Below are positions 40,365-48,709 of a stretch of 64,000 nucleotides of DNA, in pieces. Below the pieces are notes generated by a model. It was not told where the DNA came from, made no database searches, and saw only the letters and a list, made by a program, of their open reading frames with translations. Origin of the DNA: DASQGA01 sp963722715 (GTDB lineage: Bacteria; Actinomycetota; Thermoleophilia; Gaiellales; Gaiellaceae); the NCBI GenBank assembly GCA_963722715.1, contig CAVROA010000011.1:124001-188000 (forward strand). Direction: 5' to 3'. Each line of letters begins with the position of its first letter. Positions within the stretch are counted from its first letter, which is position 1. The position numbers and the translations under genes were made by a program.

Positions 40365-41063
40365 CTACGCGACGTGCGAGCGGAGCGCGCGCCAGAAGAG
40401 CGCCTGCGAGAGCTCCTGCGCGAGCGCGGCGAGAGTCTCGAGATCCTCGAGCCCTGCGACGCGGCGCTCGGGATTGCTCGAGCCGAGCGCCGGGGCGACG
40501 ACCTGTCGGAGCAGTGCCGCCTCGCCGTCGGCGTTGGTACGGAACTTCTTCAGGTTCCTTGGAGCGACGCCGAAGCGGGCGAGGTTCCGGCAGGCGATCA
40601 CGACCTCCACATCCCGGTCTGGATACCGGTTCTCTCCATCCTCGATCCGCGGCTCGAGGAGCCCGTAATCCTCCAGCTCGCGGACGAACCCTGCGTCCGC
40701 GCTCGCCCGCTCGCAGAGCGTGCCGAGGTCGAGCTCCGGCTCGGCCGCGCGAAGACCTGAGTCGGCCCCGCGTCGCCGCTCGCGCTTCACGCCTCCGGGG
40801 GCGTCGAGCTCCTGGCGGATGACACGGAGCGGCAGGAACTCGTCTCGCTGGAGTCGCAGGATCGTCTCGAGGCGTTCCACGTCCTCCTCGGTGTAGAGGC
40901 GGTATCCCCCCTGTGTCCGGCGCGGAGTCAGGAGCCCCTGGTCTTCGAGGTAGCGGATCTTCGAGATCGAGATGTCTGCGAACTCCGCGCGCAGTCGCCT
41001 GCGGACGGCGCCGATCGTGAGCGGCCGGCCAGGCGTCTCCTGCGAATAGGTGGACGTCGCCAT
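40365..41063 (-). CDS. ftsR: MerR-family regulator, FtsR-like
   Basis: The N-terminal MerR winged helix (TIGAVRRRLRAEFADISISK, then IRYLEDQGLLTPRRTQGGYR) is followed by a DNA-contacting LYTEEDVERLETILRLQRD and a C-terminal helical domain. The gene order with an FHA protein matches Rv1827-Rv1828 (garA-ftsR) of mycobacteria. FtsR activates ftsZ transcription in corynebacteria. The ATG at 41063 overlaps the FHA stop by one base; the longer frame upstream is a shadow. Length is 232 residues. Confidence 0.88.
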   Translation of the reverse strand: MATSTYSQETPGRPLTIGAVRRRLRAEFADISISKIRYLEDQGLLTPRRTQGGYRLYTEEDVERLETILRLQRDEFLPLRVIRQELDAPGGVKRERRRGADSGLRAAEPELDLGTLCERASADAGFVRELEDYGLLEPRIEDGENRYPDRDVEVVIACRNLARFGVAPRNLKKFRTNADGEAALLRQVVAPALGSSNPERRVAGLEDLETLAALAQELSQALFWRALRSHVA

Positions 41064-41530
41064 CAGTGCTCCAGGAAGGTCAGCCGGTACTTGCCGATCT
41101 GGACCTCGTCTCCATCTTCGAGCTTGGCCTTCTCGACCCTGCGCCGGTTCACGTACGTCCCGTTCAGGCTGCCGGCATCCTCGATCGTGTAGCCCTCGTC
41201 GTCGCGAACGAGCATGGCGTGCGAGCGGGACACCGTCACGTCGTCGAGGAAGACCGGAGCGTCGGGTGAGCGACCGATCTCGACACGGTTGCCGTCGAGG
41301 GGAAATGTCTCGCCGGCACGACCGCCGCCCGAACGGACGACGAGCGCTGTTCCCTCGATCCGAAGCTCGGAGAGCGGCTCGCCTTCCTCGTCGACCACGT
41401 CCTCGGGTGCGTACGTCATCGTCGTCGATCCCCCCGGCTCGTCCTTGATGAGAAGTGCGCCGCACTTCGAGCAGTAATTGGCGGCCTCGGGGTTCTGGAA
41501 GCCGCACTCGGGGCAATGCACATGCGTCAC
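41063..41530 (-). CDS. FHA-domain protein, GarA-like, with N-terminal zinc ribbon
   Basis: The 155 residues begin with a four-cysteine ribbon (HCPECGFQNPEAANYCSKCG), a linker with a Thr-Thr site (GGSTTMTYAPEDVVD) comparable to the PknB/PknG phosphorylation site of GarA, and an FHA domain (VEIGRSPDAPVFLDDVTVSR, SHAMLVRDDEGY, LNGTYVNRRRVE). GarA/OdhI switches 2-oxoglutarate metabolism in response to Ser/Thr kinases. The zinc ribbon is an addition relative to GarA. Coupled to ftsR (TGATG). Confidence 0.88.
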   Translation of the reverse strand: MTHVHCPECGFQNPEAANYCSKCGALLIKDEPGGSTTMTYAPEDVVDEEGEPLSELRIEGTALVVRSGGGRAGETFPLDGNRVEIGRSPDAPVFLDDVTVSRSHAMLVRDDEGYTIEDAGSLNGTYVNRRRVEKAKLEDGDEVQIGKYRLTFLEH

Positions 41531-41537
41531 CTCGGCG

Positions 41538-41795
41538 CTACTCGTCCGGGTTCGGAGGCGCCGCCTTCGAGGCGAGGATCGCTGCGAGCTTCTCGACGTC
41601 GACCTCGTAAAGCGGGCCGTGGCCCTCGCCTACTTGCCGGTGGAGGCGGGACTGGAGCTCGGCCTTCAGGATGTCGATCTTGCCGTGAAGGATTCTGCGC
41701 CGGTACGAAACCTGGTTTTCCTCGTCCACGAGCTGGTCGATCAGATCGCGCAGCTCGGTATCGGAAATCGTCTCAAGGTCGGGAAGAGCTTCCAC
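41538..41795 (-). CDS. RsiG-like (aerial mycelium formation family) candidate c-di-GMP-binding anti-sigma factor
   Basis: The 85 residues form a predicted antiparallel coiled coil: ETISDTELRDLIDQLVDEEN then QVSYRRRILHGKIDILKAEL. The RsiG c-di-GMP motif E-x3-S-x2-R-x3-Q-x3-D is present with His at the Gln position (ENQVSYRRRILHGKID). One motif copy fits the ancestral, homodimeric RsiG form described from Rubrobacter. GTG 41795 with GGAGG 5 bases upstream is preferred. A longer frame starting at 41861 would begin inside a likely -35 (TTGATA...TTACTA). No WhiG-type sigma gene is in the window. Confidence 0.7.
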   Translation of the reverse strand: MEALPDLETISDTELRDLIDQLVDEENQVSYRRRILHGKIDILKAELQSRLHRQVGEGHGPLYEVDVEKLAAILASKAAPPNPDE

Positions 41796-41876
41796 GCTGC
41801 CCTCCGGTCTGGGTCGGGGATGGGCTCCCTGTAGTAAACCATCGGACCGCCAATCTATCAACCTCGACTTGAGGGT

Positions 41877-44393
41877 TTAGGTGCTGTCCTCCCCTTCCGA
41901 GCCCGCGATGATGCGCTCGACGAGAGCCGTGTACTCGTCCTCGAGCCTCGCCGCATCCTCCTCGCTGGCCCCCTCCGCGTAGACGTGGACCATTGCTTCG
42001 GTGGGATCAGGGAGAACGTGTGCCCAGCCGCCGTCCTCGTAGACCTTGATGCCGTCGGTCACGTCCACTTTCTTGTCCCGCACCTGATCCGTCAGGATCC
42101 GCATGACCGCGCCCTTGCGGGCGAAGGGGCAGCGGACCTGTCGGTGGACGACCCGGGACCTCGGCAGAGCGTCCACGAGCTCTGAGAGGGGCTTCCGCAC
42201 CGGGGCGAGGAGCTCGAGGAGCTTGCAGAGGCTCGTGATGCCGTCGTAGGCGGGAAGGAACTCTGGGAAGACGAAGCCGCCGGCCGCGGAGCCAGCGAAC
42301 ACGACACCGTCCTCTGCCGCGGCCCGTGTCAGGGCCGCAAGGGAAGCAGGCGTACGCTGCACCTCGAGCTCCGAGCCCTTCACCATCTCCTCGACGAGGC
42401 TGGTGACGGTGACCGGAAACGCGAGGCGACCCTTCCGTCCGTTCGATGCGATGAGGCTCAGGAAGAGCAGGAGCTCCTGCTCGACTTCCACCTCTCGCGC
42501 GCGCTCGTCGACGAGGTATAGGCGTTCGGCCGCTCCGTCGAAGGCGACGCCGAAGTCAGCACCGACGGCAGAGACGAGCCGCTTCACCTGGCCGAGCGAT
42601 TCCGCCAGAGTGGCTCCGGCCGGCGACGTGCGGAGCTCGCGGACGTACGCCTGGGCCGCGACGATCTCGACGCCCAGGTCACCGAGGACGAGCGGGACGA
42701 CCAGCGAGGCCGACGAGTACGAATAGCCGATCACGATGCGGAATCCCCGCGAGCGGATCGCTTCCGTGTCGAGCGTGGCGAGCAGGTCCTGCGCGTAGCT
42801 CTCGGATGCCCGGGCCGGATACCTGATCTCCCCCACACCGTCCCAGGCGCTTCGCCGAAACTCCTGCCGACCGAAGTGCTTCTCGACCTCCTTCATGAAC
42901 GCACTCGAGACTTCGACCCCGGGCGGCTCGTAGATCTGGAGGGTGACCGCCTCCGGGTCGACCGCACTCTGCCGGACGTGCACGCCCGCTTCGAACCCCT
43001 CGCTCTTCAGCAGATGGCGGGTTACCGCAGAGGGCATGACGCGAAGATCCGCGACGTGAACGCCCGTCGCGTTGATCCCGGTCAGAACGGCGCGCCGGAG
43101 GAGGCGGCACGCGGACGGCGCCTCGCGGCTCGTGACGACGCGCGCGCCGCGCTGCAGCACCGTGCCGAGCGCCATTCCGAGGCGAAGCGCGATCTCGGGC
43201 GTCAGGTCGACGTTGATCAGCCCCGAGATTCCCTCACGGCCGAAGATCGTGCTCGAGGCTCGCGACTCCCAGATCAGGTTGCGGTCGACCTGGGTGCCCG
43301 ACTCCACCTCCTTGAACGGATAGATGCGGATGCCAGGCAGGACGACGCTCTGCTCTCCGATCGTCGACTGGTCGCCGACAGCCACGCCCTCATGGAGGCG
43401 GACGTGGGGCCGGATGTCGCACATGCGCCCCAAGACCGCTCCCTCGACGTGGGCGCTCCGGCCGATGTACGTCCCCGAGTCGATGACGGAGCGCGAGGTG
43501 CGAGCATGCTCGCGCAGCACGACGCTCGACGAGAGGACCGAGTAGGCCCCCACGGTCGCATGCGGCGCGATGTGACAGTAGTTCCCGATGAACGCCGGCC
43601 CCTCGACCGACTCCAGGTCGTCGAGGTCGACGCCCTCGCCGATCCAGACGTTGCCGCGGAGGCGAATGCCTTCGACAATCAGGTCCGCCTTCCCGTCGAG
43701 GACGTCGAAGTTCGCCTGCCGGTACTGATCGAGGTTGCCGATGTCCTGCCAGTAGCCGTCCGCCACGTAGCCGTAGAGCGGCCGGCCCATCTCGAGCAGA
43801 TGCGGGAAGAGCTCTTTCGAGAAGTCATACGGGCGATCGTCGGGGATGTGGCGCAGGACCTCGGGATCGATCACGTAGATGCCCGTGTTGATCGTGTCGG
43901 TGAAGACCTGGGCCCAGGACGGCTTCTCGAGGAAACGCTCGATCCGTCCGTCGGAATCGGTGACGACGATCCCGAACTCGAGCGGGTTCTCGACGCTCTT
44001 CAGGCCGATCGTGACGGCTGCGCCCTTGTCCTCGTGGAAGCGGACGAGCGCCCCGAGATCGATGTCACAGAGCGCATCGCCGGAGATCACGACGAAGGGC
44101 TCGTCGAGAGCCTCCTCGGCGAGCTTGACCGACCCGGCCGTGCCGGCAGGCGACTCCTCCACCGAGTAGCGGATCTGAACGCCTTGCGCCTCTCCGGCTC
44201 CGAAGTAGCCACGGATGACCTGCGGCATGAAGGCGACGGTCACGATGATGTCCTCCAGGCCATGTCGCTTCAGGAGCTCGATGATGTGCTCCATGCAGGG
44301 CTTGCCGACGATCGGCACCATTGGCTTCGGCTGGTTCGACGTGAGCGGCCGCAGGCGGGTGCCCTCTCCGCCGGCCATGACGACTGCCTTCAT
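41877..44393 (-). CDS. Fused sugar-nucleotidyltransferase / left-handed beta-helix / degenerate phosphomannomutase
   Basis: The 838 residues hold a nucleotidyltransferase (1-235; MKAVVMAGGEGTRLRPLTSN, GDALCDIDLG, WQDIGNLDQYRQAN), hexapeptide repeats (about 250-370) and a phosphohexomutase-like domain (about 375-838). The first part looks active, probably making GDP-mannose or a similar NDP-sugar. In the mutase part the phosphoserine loop TASHNP is replaced by VRQSAVDP, the metal loop DGDxDR by DGAAER and the sugar loop GExSGH by GSAAGGFVF. Mutase activity is therefore doubtful. The architecture is known in actinobacteria. The ATG overlaps the pgsA-like stop by 4 bases. Confidence 0.88.
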   Translation of the reverse strand: MKAVVMAGGEGTRLRPLTSNQPKPMVPIVGKPCMEHIIELLKRHGLEDIIVTVAFMPQVIRGYFGAGEAQGVQIRYSVEESPAGTAGSVKLAEEALDEPFVVISGDALCDIDLGALVRFHEDKGAAVTIGLKSVENPLEFGIVVTDSDGRIERFLEKPSWAQVFTDTINTGIYVIDPEVLRHIPDDRPYDFSKELFPHLLEMGRPLYGYVADGYWQDIGNLDQYRQANFDVLDGKADLIVEGIRLRGNVWIGEGVDLDDLESVEGPAFIGNYCHIAPHATVGAYSVLSSSVVLREHARTSRSVIDSGTYIGRSAHVEGAVLGRMCDIRPHVRLHEGVAVGDQSTIGEQSVVLPGIRIYPFKEVESGTQVDRNLIWESRASSTIFGREGISGLINVDLTPEIALRLGMALGTVLQRGARVVTSREAPSACRLLRRAVLTGINATGVHVADLRVMPSAVTRHLLKSEGFEAGVHVRQSAVDPEAVTLQIYEPPGVEVSSAFMKEVEKHFGRQEFRRSAWDGVGEIRYPARASESYAQDLLATLDTEAIRSRGFRIVIGYSYSSASLVVPLVLGDLGVEIVAAQAYVRELRTSPAGATLAESLGQVKRLVSAVGADFGVAFDGAAERLYLVDERAREVEVEQELLLFLSLIASNGRKGRLAFPVTVTSLVEEMVKGSELEVQRTPASLAALTRAAAEDGVVFAGSAAGGFVFPEFLPAYDGITSLCKLLELLAPVRKPLSELVDALPRSRVVHRQVRCPFARKGAVMRILTDQVRDKKVDVTDGIKVYEDGGWAHVLPDPTEAMVHVYAEGASEEDAARLEDEYTALVERIIAGSEGEDST

Positions 44394-44941
44394 CCTCCCA
44401 GGCTCCTGGGCGCCGTGAGGGCATAGAGGACGGCCGCGACCACGGCGACGGTGAGACCGCTCCAGAAGAGTGCCAGCGCCCAGGTCGTCCCCTCGTCGGA
44501 GGCGAGCATTCCCGTCAGCGCTGCATAGAGGACCCAGGTCCCCGCCTTGCCGAGCCAGCTCACCGAGAGCTCGTAGCCACGCGTCATGACCAGGCCATAC
44601 CCGCCGACGAGGGCCGCGTCACGGACGAGAATCACGACCAGCGCCGGCCACGGCAGGCGTCCGTCCAGCCAGAGGAGAACGACCGCCGCATCGATCATCA
44701 GCCGGTCGGCGAGCGGGTCTGCGAGCCGCCCGAAGGTCGATTCCACGTGCCAGCGGCGGGCCAGCCAGCCGTCGAGCTGATCGGTCGCGCCTGCAAACGC
44801 AAAGACTGCTGCAGCCAGGTAGCTTCCCTCGCCGTCCGTCGCCAGCACGAGGACGACGAACAGCGGGATGAGCGCCAGCCGGAGGACGGTCAGCGCGTTC
44901 GGGAGCTGCGCGCGAGGTGCGGAGATCGCTCGTGCCGCCAT
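44390..44941 (-). CDS. pgsA: CDP-alcohol phosphatidyltransferase, PgsA-like
   Basis: This membrane enzyme displaces CMP from CDP-diacylglycerol, most likely with glycerol-3-phosphate to make phosphatidylglycerol phosphate. The CDP-OH signature D-G-x2-A-R-x8-G-x3-D-x3-D is complete (DGWLARRWHVESTFGRLADP, LADR). The 183 residues form about five helices. A PgsA paralogue acting on another alcohol cannot be excluded. It overlaps the following nucleotidyltransferase gene by 4 bases. Confidence 0.85.
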   Translation of the reverse strand: MAARAISAPRAQLPNALTVLRLALIPLFVVLVLATDGEGSYLAAAVFAFAGATDQLDGWLARRWHVESTFGRLADPLADRLMIDAAVVLLWLDGRLPWPALVVILVRDAALVGGYGLVMTRGYELSVSWLGKAGTWVLYAALTGMLASDEGTTWALALFWSGLTVAVVAAVLYALTAPRSLGG

Positions 44942-45017
44942 TCAGCGGCCCAGCGCCGGCAAGGCGCTCTGGATCGGTGCGGAAGGGCGCATTGGCAGCG
45001 AATGGTAGCCTCGCGCG

Positions 45018-46025
45018 GTGCCCGAGCGGCTTGCGCTTCCCGGCTTCGTCAACGTTCACAGTCATGCATTTCAGCGGGCGTTACGCGGGCGAGCTGAGGG
45101 TGAGGACTTCTGGGGCTGGCGCGACTCCATGCTGGAGTTGGCCCGGAGCCTGACCCCGGCGCAGGTTCGGGTCGAGTACGAGGCCACCTTCCGGGAGATG
45201 CGCGCTGCCGGCTACACGGCCGTGGGTGAATTCCACTATGTGGGGCTCGCCGAGGCGAAGGCGGCGATCGAGGCCGCCGGTGCTGCGGGAGTCGAGCTTG
45301 TGCTCCTGCTGGCCGCCTACGGTCGCGGGGGCATCGAGCGGTTCCGCCAGGAGTCCCCGGCCGCCTACCTGGCGCAGGTCGAGGAGCTTCGTGCCGAGGG
45401 AGCGCGCGTCGGTGTCGCGCCCCACTCCGTGCGCGCGTGCCCGCCGGACTGGCTGCGCGAGATCGGCCGGTATGCGGAGCGCGAGGAGCTGGTGCTCCAT
45501 GTTCACGCCGACGAGCAGCCGCGCGAGATCGAAGAGTGTGTGGCCGAGCACGGGCTTCGACCGATCCAGCTTCTCGCCGAGACCGGCTGTCTCGGCCCGC
45601 GGACGACAATCGTGCACGGAACGCATGCGAACGACGCCGAGCTCGACCTCCTGGCGGCGGCGGGCGGGCGCATCTGCGTGTGCCCGACGACGGAGGCGAA
45701 CCTCGGCGACGGTTTCCTCCCCGTCGGGAGGATCAGAAAGCGCGGGATCGCACTTTGCATCGGCTCGGACTCGAACGTTCGCATCGACCCGCTGGAAGAG
45801 CTGAGGGAGCTCGAGGGCATTGCTCGCCGCCAGGAGCTGCGGCGGAACGTTCTGTCCCCCTCCGAGCTCCTCGAGATCGGCTCCTCCGAGGGAGCGAAGG
45901 CGCTCGGGCTCGACGAATGGCCCGGAATCGAAATCGACCTCTCGCATGTCTCGCTTCGCGGCGTCGACCGCGAGGGAATCGAGCCCGCGCTCGTGTTCGG
46001 CTGCGGCGCCGACGTGATCCTGTAA
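45018..46025 (+). CDS. Amidohydrolase, formimidoylglutamate deiminase (HutF)-like
   Basis: A zinc amidohydrolase. Metal and substrate motifs are NVHSHAFQRALRGRAEGEDF, FWGWRDSMLELARSLTP, VAPHSVRACPPDW, VLHVHADEQPREIEECV, TIVHGTHANDAEL and LCIGSDSNVRIDPLEELREL, closely following HutF. HutF normally deiminates N-formimino-L-glutamate in histidine degradation, but no hut genes are nearby. At 335 residues it lacks most of the N-terminal beta-sandwich of full-length HutF (about 450). TAGCCT ends 7 bases before the GTG start, suggesting a leaderless mRNA. Confidence 0.85.
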   Translation: MPERLALPGFVNVHSHAFQRALRGRAEGEDFWGWRDSMLELARSLTPAQVRVEYEATFREMRAAGYTAVGEFHYVGLAEAKAAIEAAGAAGVELVLLLAAYGRGGIERFRQESPAAYLAQVEELRAEGARVGVAPHSVRACPPDWLREIGRYAEREELVLHVHADEQPREIEECVAEHGLRPIQLLAETGCLGPRTTIVHGTHANDAELDLLAAAGGRICVCPTTEANLGDGFLPVGRIRKRGIALCIGSDSNVRIDPLEELRELEGIARRQELRRNVLSPSELLEIGSSEGAKALGLDEWPGIEIDLSHVSLRGVDREGIEPALVFGCGADVIL

Positions 46026-46080
46026 GGGATCAGCAAGGGTCGCAGGAGCGGCGTGAAGCAGGTCGAAATCTCTCGGTCCG

Positions 46081-46947
46081 ATGCGTCTCAGGACGTTCAT
46101 CGCGCTGGCGCTTGTTCTCGGCGCCCTCCTTGCCGCCGCCCCGGCCCCGGCCCAGGCGGCCGGGAACTCTCGCGTTGCCGCAATCCAGGTCGCGCTTCAG
46201 GCTCGCGGGTTCTACCGGGGCACGATCGACGGCTACTACGGCCCCGGGACGCAGCACGCCGTGATCCGCTTCCAGCGCAGGCGCGGCCTCCTCGCGGATG
46301 GAATTGCCGGGCGGGTGACACGGCGTTCGCTCGGTCGCTACGGACGCCCGCTCCTGGGCAGGCGGGTCCTCGTGCAAGGCCGAGTCGGCTTCGACGTCTC
46401 ACAGCTTCAGTTCCTCCTCGCGTGGCACGGATTCCCTTCAGGCGCGTTCGACGGCGCCTTCGGGGGGCGCACCGACCACGCGCTCCGTCGTTTTCAGCGC
46501 TGGGCGAGGCTCGGAGTGGACGGTGTCGCCGGGCCGGGCACGTTCGCGGCGCTTCGGACCCCACCCCCGCGCTCCCCCCTGCGGTTCATCCGCCCGCTCC
46601 AGACGGGCATTGGAGACAGGTTCGGTCCGCGCGGCTCAACCTTCCATACGGGCATCGACTTCCCGGCACGGGCCGGGACCGGCGTTAGGGCCGCTCGGTA
46701 CGGCCGCGTCTCCTATGCCGCGTGGATGCCGGGCGGCTGGGGCTACCTCGTCTCGATTGCGCACGGAAACGGGGTCAGGACGATGTACGCGCACCTCTCG
46801 CGGATCGACGTGCGCGTGGGCAGGCGCGTCGCTGCCGGGCACCAGATCGGCCGCGTGGGCTCCACCGGTCATTCCACCGGCCCGCATCTCCACTTCGAAG
46901 TCAGACTGCGGGGCGCCTCGGTCGATCCGCTAGCCGCCTTCGGCTAG
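46081..46947 (+). CDS. Secreted M23 peptidase with two peptidoglycan-binding domains
   Basis: A signal peptide (RTFIALALVLGALLAAAPAP, cleavage after AQA) is followed by two PG_binding_1 repeats (about residues 30-80 with DGYYGPGTQHAVIRFQRRRG, and 100-160 with FDGAFGGRTDHALRRFQRW). Then comes an M23 domain with the zinc ligands in FHTGIDFPA, the MYAHLS motif and GPHLHFEVRL. It should cut peptidoglycan cross-links in the wall. Length is 288 residues. The 3' end overlaps convergent proC by 18 bases. Confidence 0.93.
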   Translation: MRLRTFIALALVLGALLAAAPAPAQAAGNSRVAAIQVALQARGFYRGTIDGYYGPGTQHAVIRFQRRRGLLADGIAGRVTRRSLGRYGRPLLGRRVLVQGRVGFDVSQLQFLLAWHGFPSGAFDGAFGGRTDHALRRFQRWARLGVDGVAGPGTFAALRTPPPRSPLRFIRPLQTGIGDRFGPRGSTFHTGIDFPARAGTGVRAARYGRVSYAAWMPGGWGYLVSIAHGNGVRTMYAHLSRIDVRVGRRVAAGHQIGRVGSTGHSTGPHLHFEVRLRGASVDPLAAFG

Positions 46948-47742
46948 CTCCTTCGAGCGGTTCATGGCCGCCTGGATCGCGTTCAGGAAGGCGGCTCGCA
47001 CGCCGGCCTGCTCCAGCTCACGGATGGCCGCGATCGTCGTTCCACCAGGGGACGTAACCATTTCGCGTAGCTCGACAGGGTGCATCTTCTCGTCGCGGAG
47101 GAGCTTGGCCGTCCCGAGCATTGTCTGCACCACGAGATCGGTCGCGATCTCCCGGCCGAGCCCGAGCAGGATTCCGGCTTCGATCATGGACTCCGCCAGG
47201 AGCGCGAAGTAGGCCGGGCCAGACCCGGAGACGGCGGTCACCGCGTCCATGTAGTTCTCCGGCACGCGCACCGACCGGCCAACGTGCGCCAACACTTCTT
47301 CGGCCTGTGCGAGGTGCTCCTCCGTCGCATGCGTGCCCGCCGCGATACCCGCCATCCCCTCGTGGACCGTGACCGGTGTGTTCGGCATCGCACGGACGAC
47401 TGGCACGGCATTCGTCAAGTGGCTCTCGATCAGGGCTGTCGGGATCGCCGCCGCGATCGAGATCAAGGTCTGGCTCGACGTGAGCACATCATGGATGTCC
47501 GTCAGGAGCGCCTCGATGTCCTGAGGCTTGACCGCGATCACGACGATGGGGGCATCGGCCGCGGCCTCGCGGTTCAGTTCTGTCGCCCGCACGCCGTAGC
47601 GTTCCGTGAGGCGCCCCAGCCGGTCTTCGCTTCGGGCCGTGACGACGATCTGGTCCGGAGGACACCACTTCGAAGACACGAGCCCCGCAACGAGGGCTTC
47701 TCCGATCTTTCCGGCTCCGAGAATTGCGATCTTCGCGTTCAT
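46930..47742 (-). CDS. proC: Pyrroline-5-carboxylate reductase
   Basis: Last step of proline synthesis: reduces pyrroline-5-carboxylate with NAD(P)H. The N-terminal Rossmann motif is IAILGAGKIGEALVAGL. VVIAVKPQDIEALL, VRAMPNTPVTVHEGMAGIA and the C-terminal MVTSPGGTTIAAIRELEQAG are family hallmarks, and SGSGPAYFALLAESMIEAGI is the catalytic-core segment. Length is 270 residues. It lies upstream of nothing related; proS and tRNA-Pro nearby are coincidental or mildly thematic. Confidence 0.95.
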   Translation of the reverse strand: MNAKIAILGAGKIGEALVAGLVSSKWCPPDQIVVTARSEDRLGRLTERYGVRATELNREAAADAPIVVIAVKPQDIEALLTDIHDVLTSSQTLISIAAAIPTALIESHLTNAVPVVRAMPNTPVTVHEGMAGIAAGTHATEEHLAQAEEVLAHVGRSVRVPENYMDAVTAVSGSGPAYFALLAESMIEAGILLGLGREIATDLVVQTMLGTAKLLRDEKMHPVELREMVTSPGGTTIAAIRELEQAGVRAAFLNAIQAAMNRSKELAEGG

Positions 47743-47772
47743 GACGAGACCCTAACGACCGCATGGGAGACT

Positions 47773-47812
47773 CGCGCGAAGCCGGGTCGCGCCGCAAACG
47801 ATCCGGCTTCGC
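47773..47812 (-). terminator. GC-rich hairpin between the acetyltransferase gene and proC
   Basis: GCGAAGCCGG and CCGGCTTCGC arms (10 bp, with a further GTC/GAT flank) form a stem in the 133-base gap upstream of proC. A second inverted repeat, GCATCCC...GGGATGC at 47853-47874, sits directly after the acetyltransferase stop and resembles repeat A of the shared leader modules. Either could end the upstream transcript; neither has a T-run. Confidence 0.45.
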
Positions 47813-47875
47813 ACAAGCCTGGTGGCGAGTATCCCGCGCTGGGGCAGCCCGGGCATCCCTCGAAGGGGGGATGCG

Positions 47876-48613
47876 TCAAGCCGGCTGGACGTCGTGCCGC
47901 ATCCAGAGGTTCGGCTCTGCGTATCGTCCTTCGTCCACCTCACGGTCGATGTGCACGGGCACGAGAGCCCCGGGGACGACGTAGTCCCCCGTCTCCGGAA
48001 AGGCCATCCCCGCCCATTCCTCCCACTCTGCGACCGAGCCGGTGACGACGAGAGAGTCGGATGCCACGCCGAGGATCTCGCCGCCGATCCGTTCGTGGAG
48101 GCGGATCCACGGGTCGAATGGAAGCCCGTCCGGGCGTCTCCAGGCCGCGTAGCGCTCCATCGGCGTCAGCGGGTAGAGCTCTTTCCGGGTCGGCCGGACG
48201 GGCGCGACGAGGCTCCCCAGGCCGTGCTGGGCCGCGGCGCCGCGCATGCCTTTGATCACCACGGCGCTCAAACCTTTCCCCTGGTGCTCCGGCGCGACGA
48301 TCGCGACGAGCGCGGAGAGCGTGTTGGGCGTCCCGCCGGCCTCGAATGCCCGCTCGAGGACACCGTCGACCCCGGCGGGAAGACCGGAGACGCTCCCGTC
48401 CCACTCGAAGGGGATCGTGTTTCCACGGCCGAGGACCTCCCCACTCTCGTCGTCGACCAGGACGAGCTGGAACTCCGGTAGGTCCTCGTAGAGCCGCTCC
48501 CAGTAGAGGTTCGTGACGTCCCCGTGCGTCACGAATTCGGGCCAGACGCGTTCAAGGCCGAGCGGCCTGTCCAGGTCCGGTCTTTCCGCGAGAGACACAA
48601 CCGCAGGCGCCAC
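47876..48613 (-). CDS. GNAT-family acetyltransferase-like protein
   Basis: The 245 residues contain a GNAT acetyl-CoA loop, IVAPEHQGKGLSAVVIKGMR (about residue 108), preceded by NTLSALVA and followed by SLVAPVRPTRKELYPLTPME. The C-terminal half, ETGDYVVPGALVPVHIDREV, is not part of the core fold. The substrate is unknown. GTG or ATG alternatives near the N-terminus do not change the domain. Confidence 0.8.
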   Translation of the reverse strand: MAPAVVSLAERPDLDRPLGLERVWPEFVTHGDVTNLYWERLYEDLPEFQLVLVDDESGEVLGRGNTIPFEWDGSVSGLPAGVDGVLERAFEAGGTPNTLSALVAIVAPEHQGKGLSAVVIKGMRGAAAQHGLGSLVAPVRPTRKELYPLTPMERYAAWRRPDGLPFDPWIRLHERIGGEILGVASDSLVVTGSVAEWEEWAGMAFPETGDYVVPGALVPVHIDREVDEGRYAEPNLWMRHDVQPA

Positions 48614-48709
48614 GGGCCCATCGTCTCAGGCGGAGCCTCGCGGCGTGGAGATTGCCCGCCTCGACCAATGAAGTCCCAGAGGTGGAGCTGGGTATGCGGG
48701 AACCAAACG

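Noticed and set aside
42876..44426. 516-codon plus-strand frame opposite the nucleotidyltransferase fusion
   Set aside because: Shadow frame rich in Asp/Arg/Val; the minus strand has intact domain motifs throughout.
47850..47880. Fourth copy of the shared leader module upstream of proC
   Set aside because: Only an A-like inverted repeat is present; pair B, the conserved block and hairpin C are missing, so it is treated as a terminator-like repeat.
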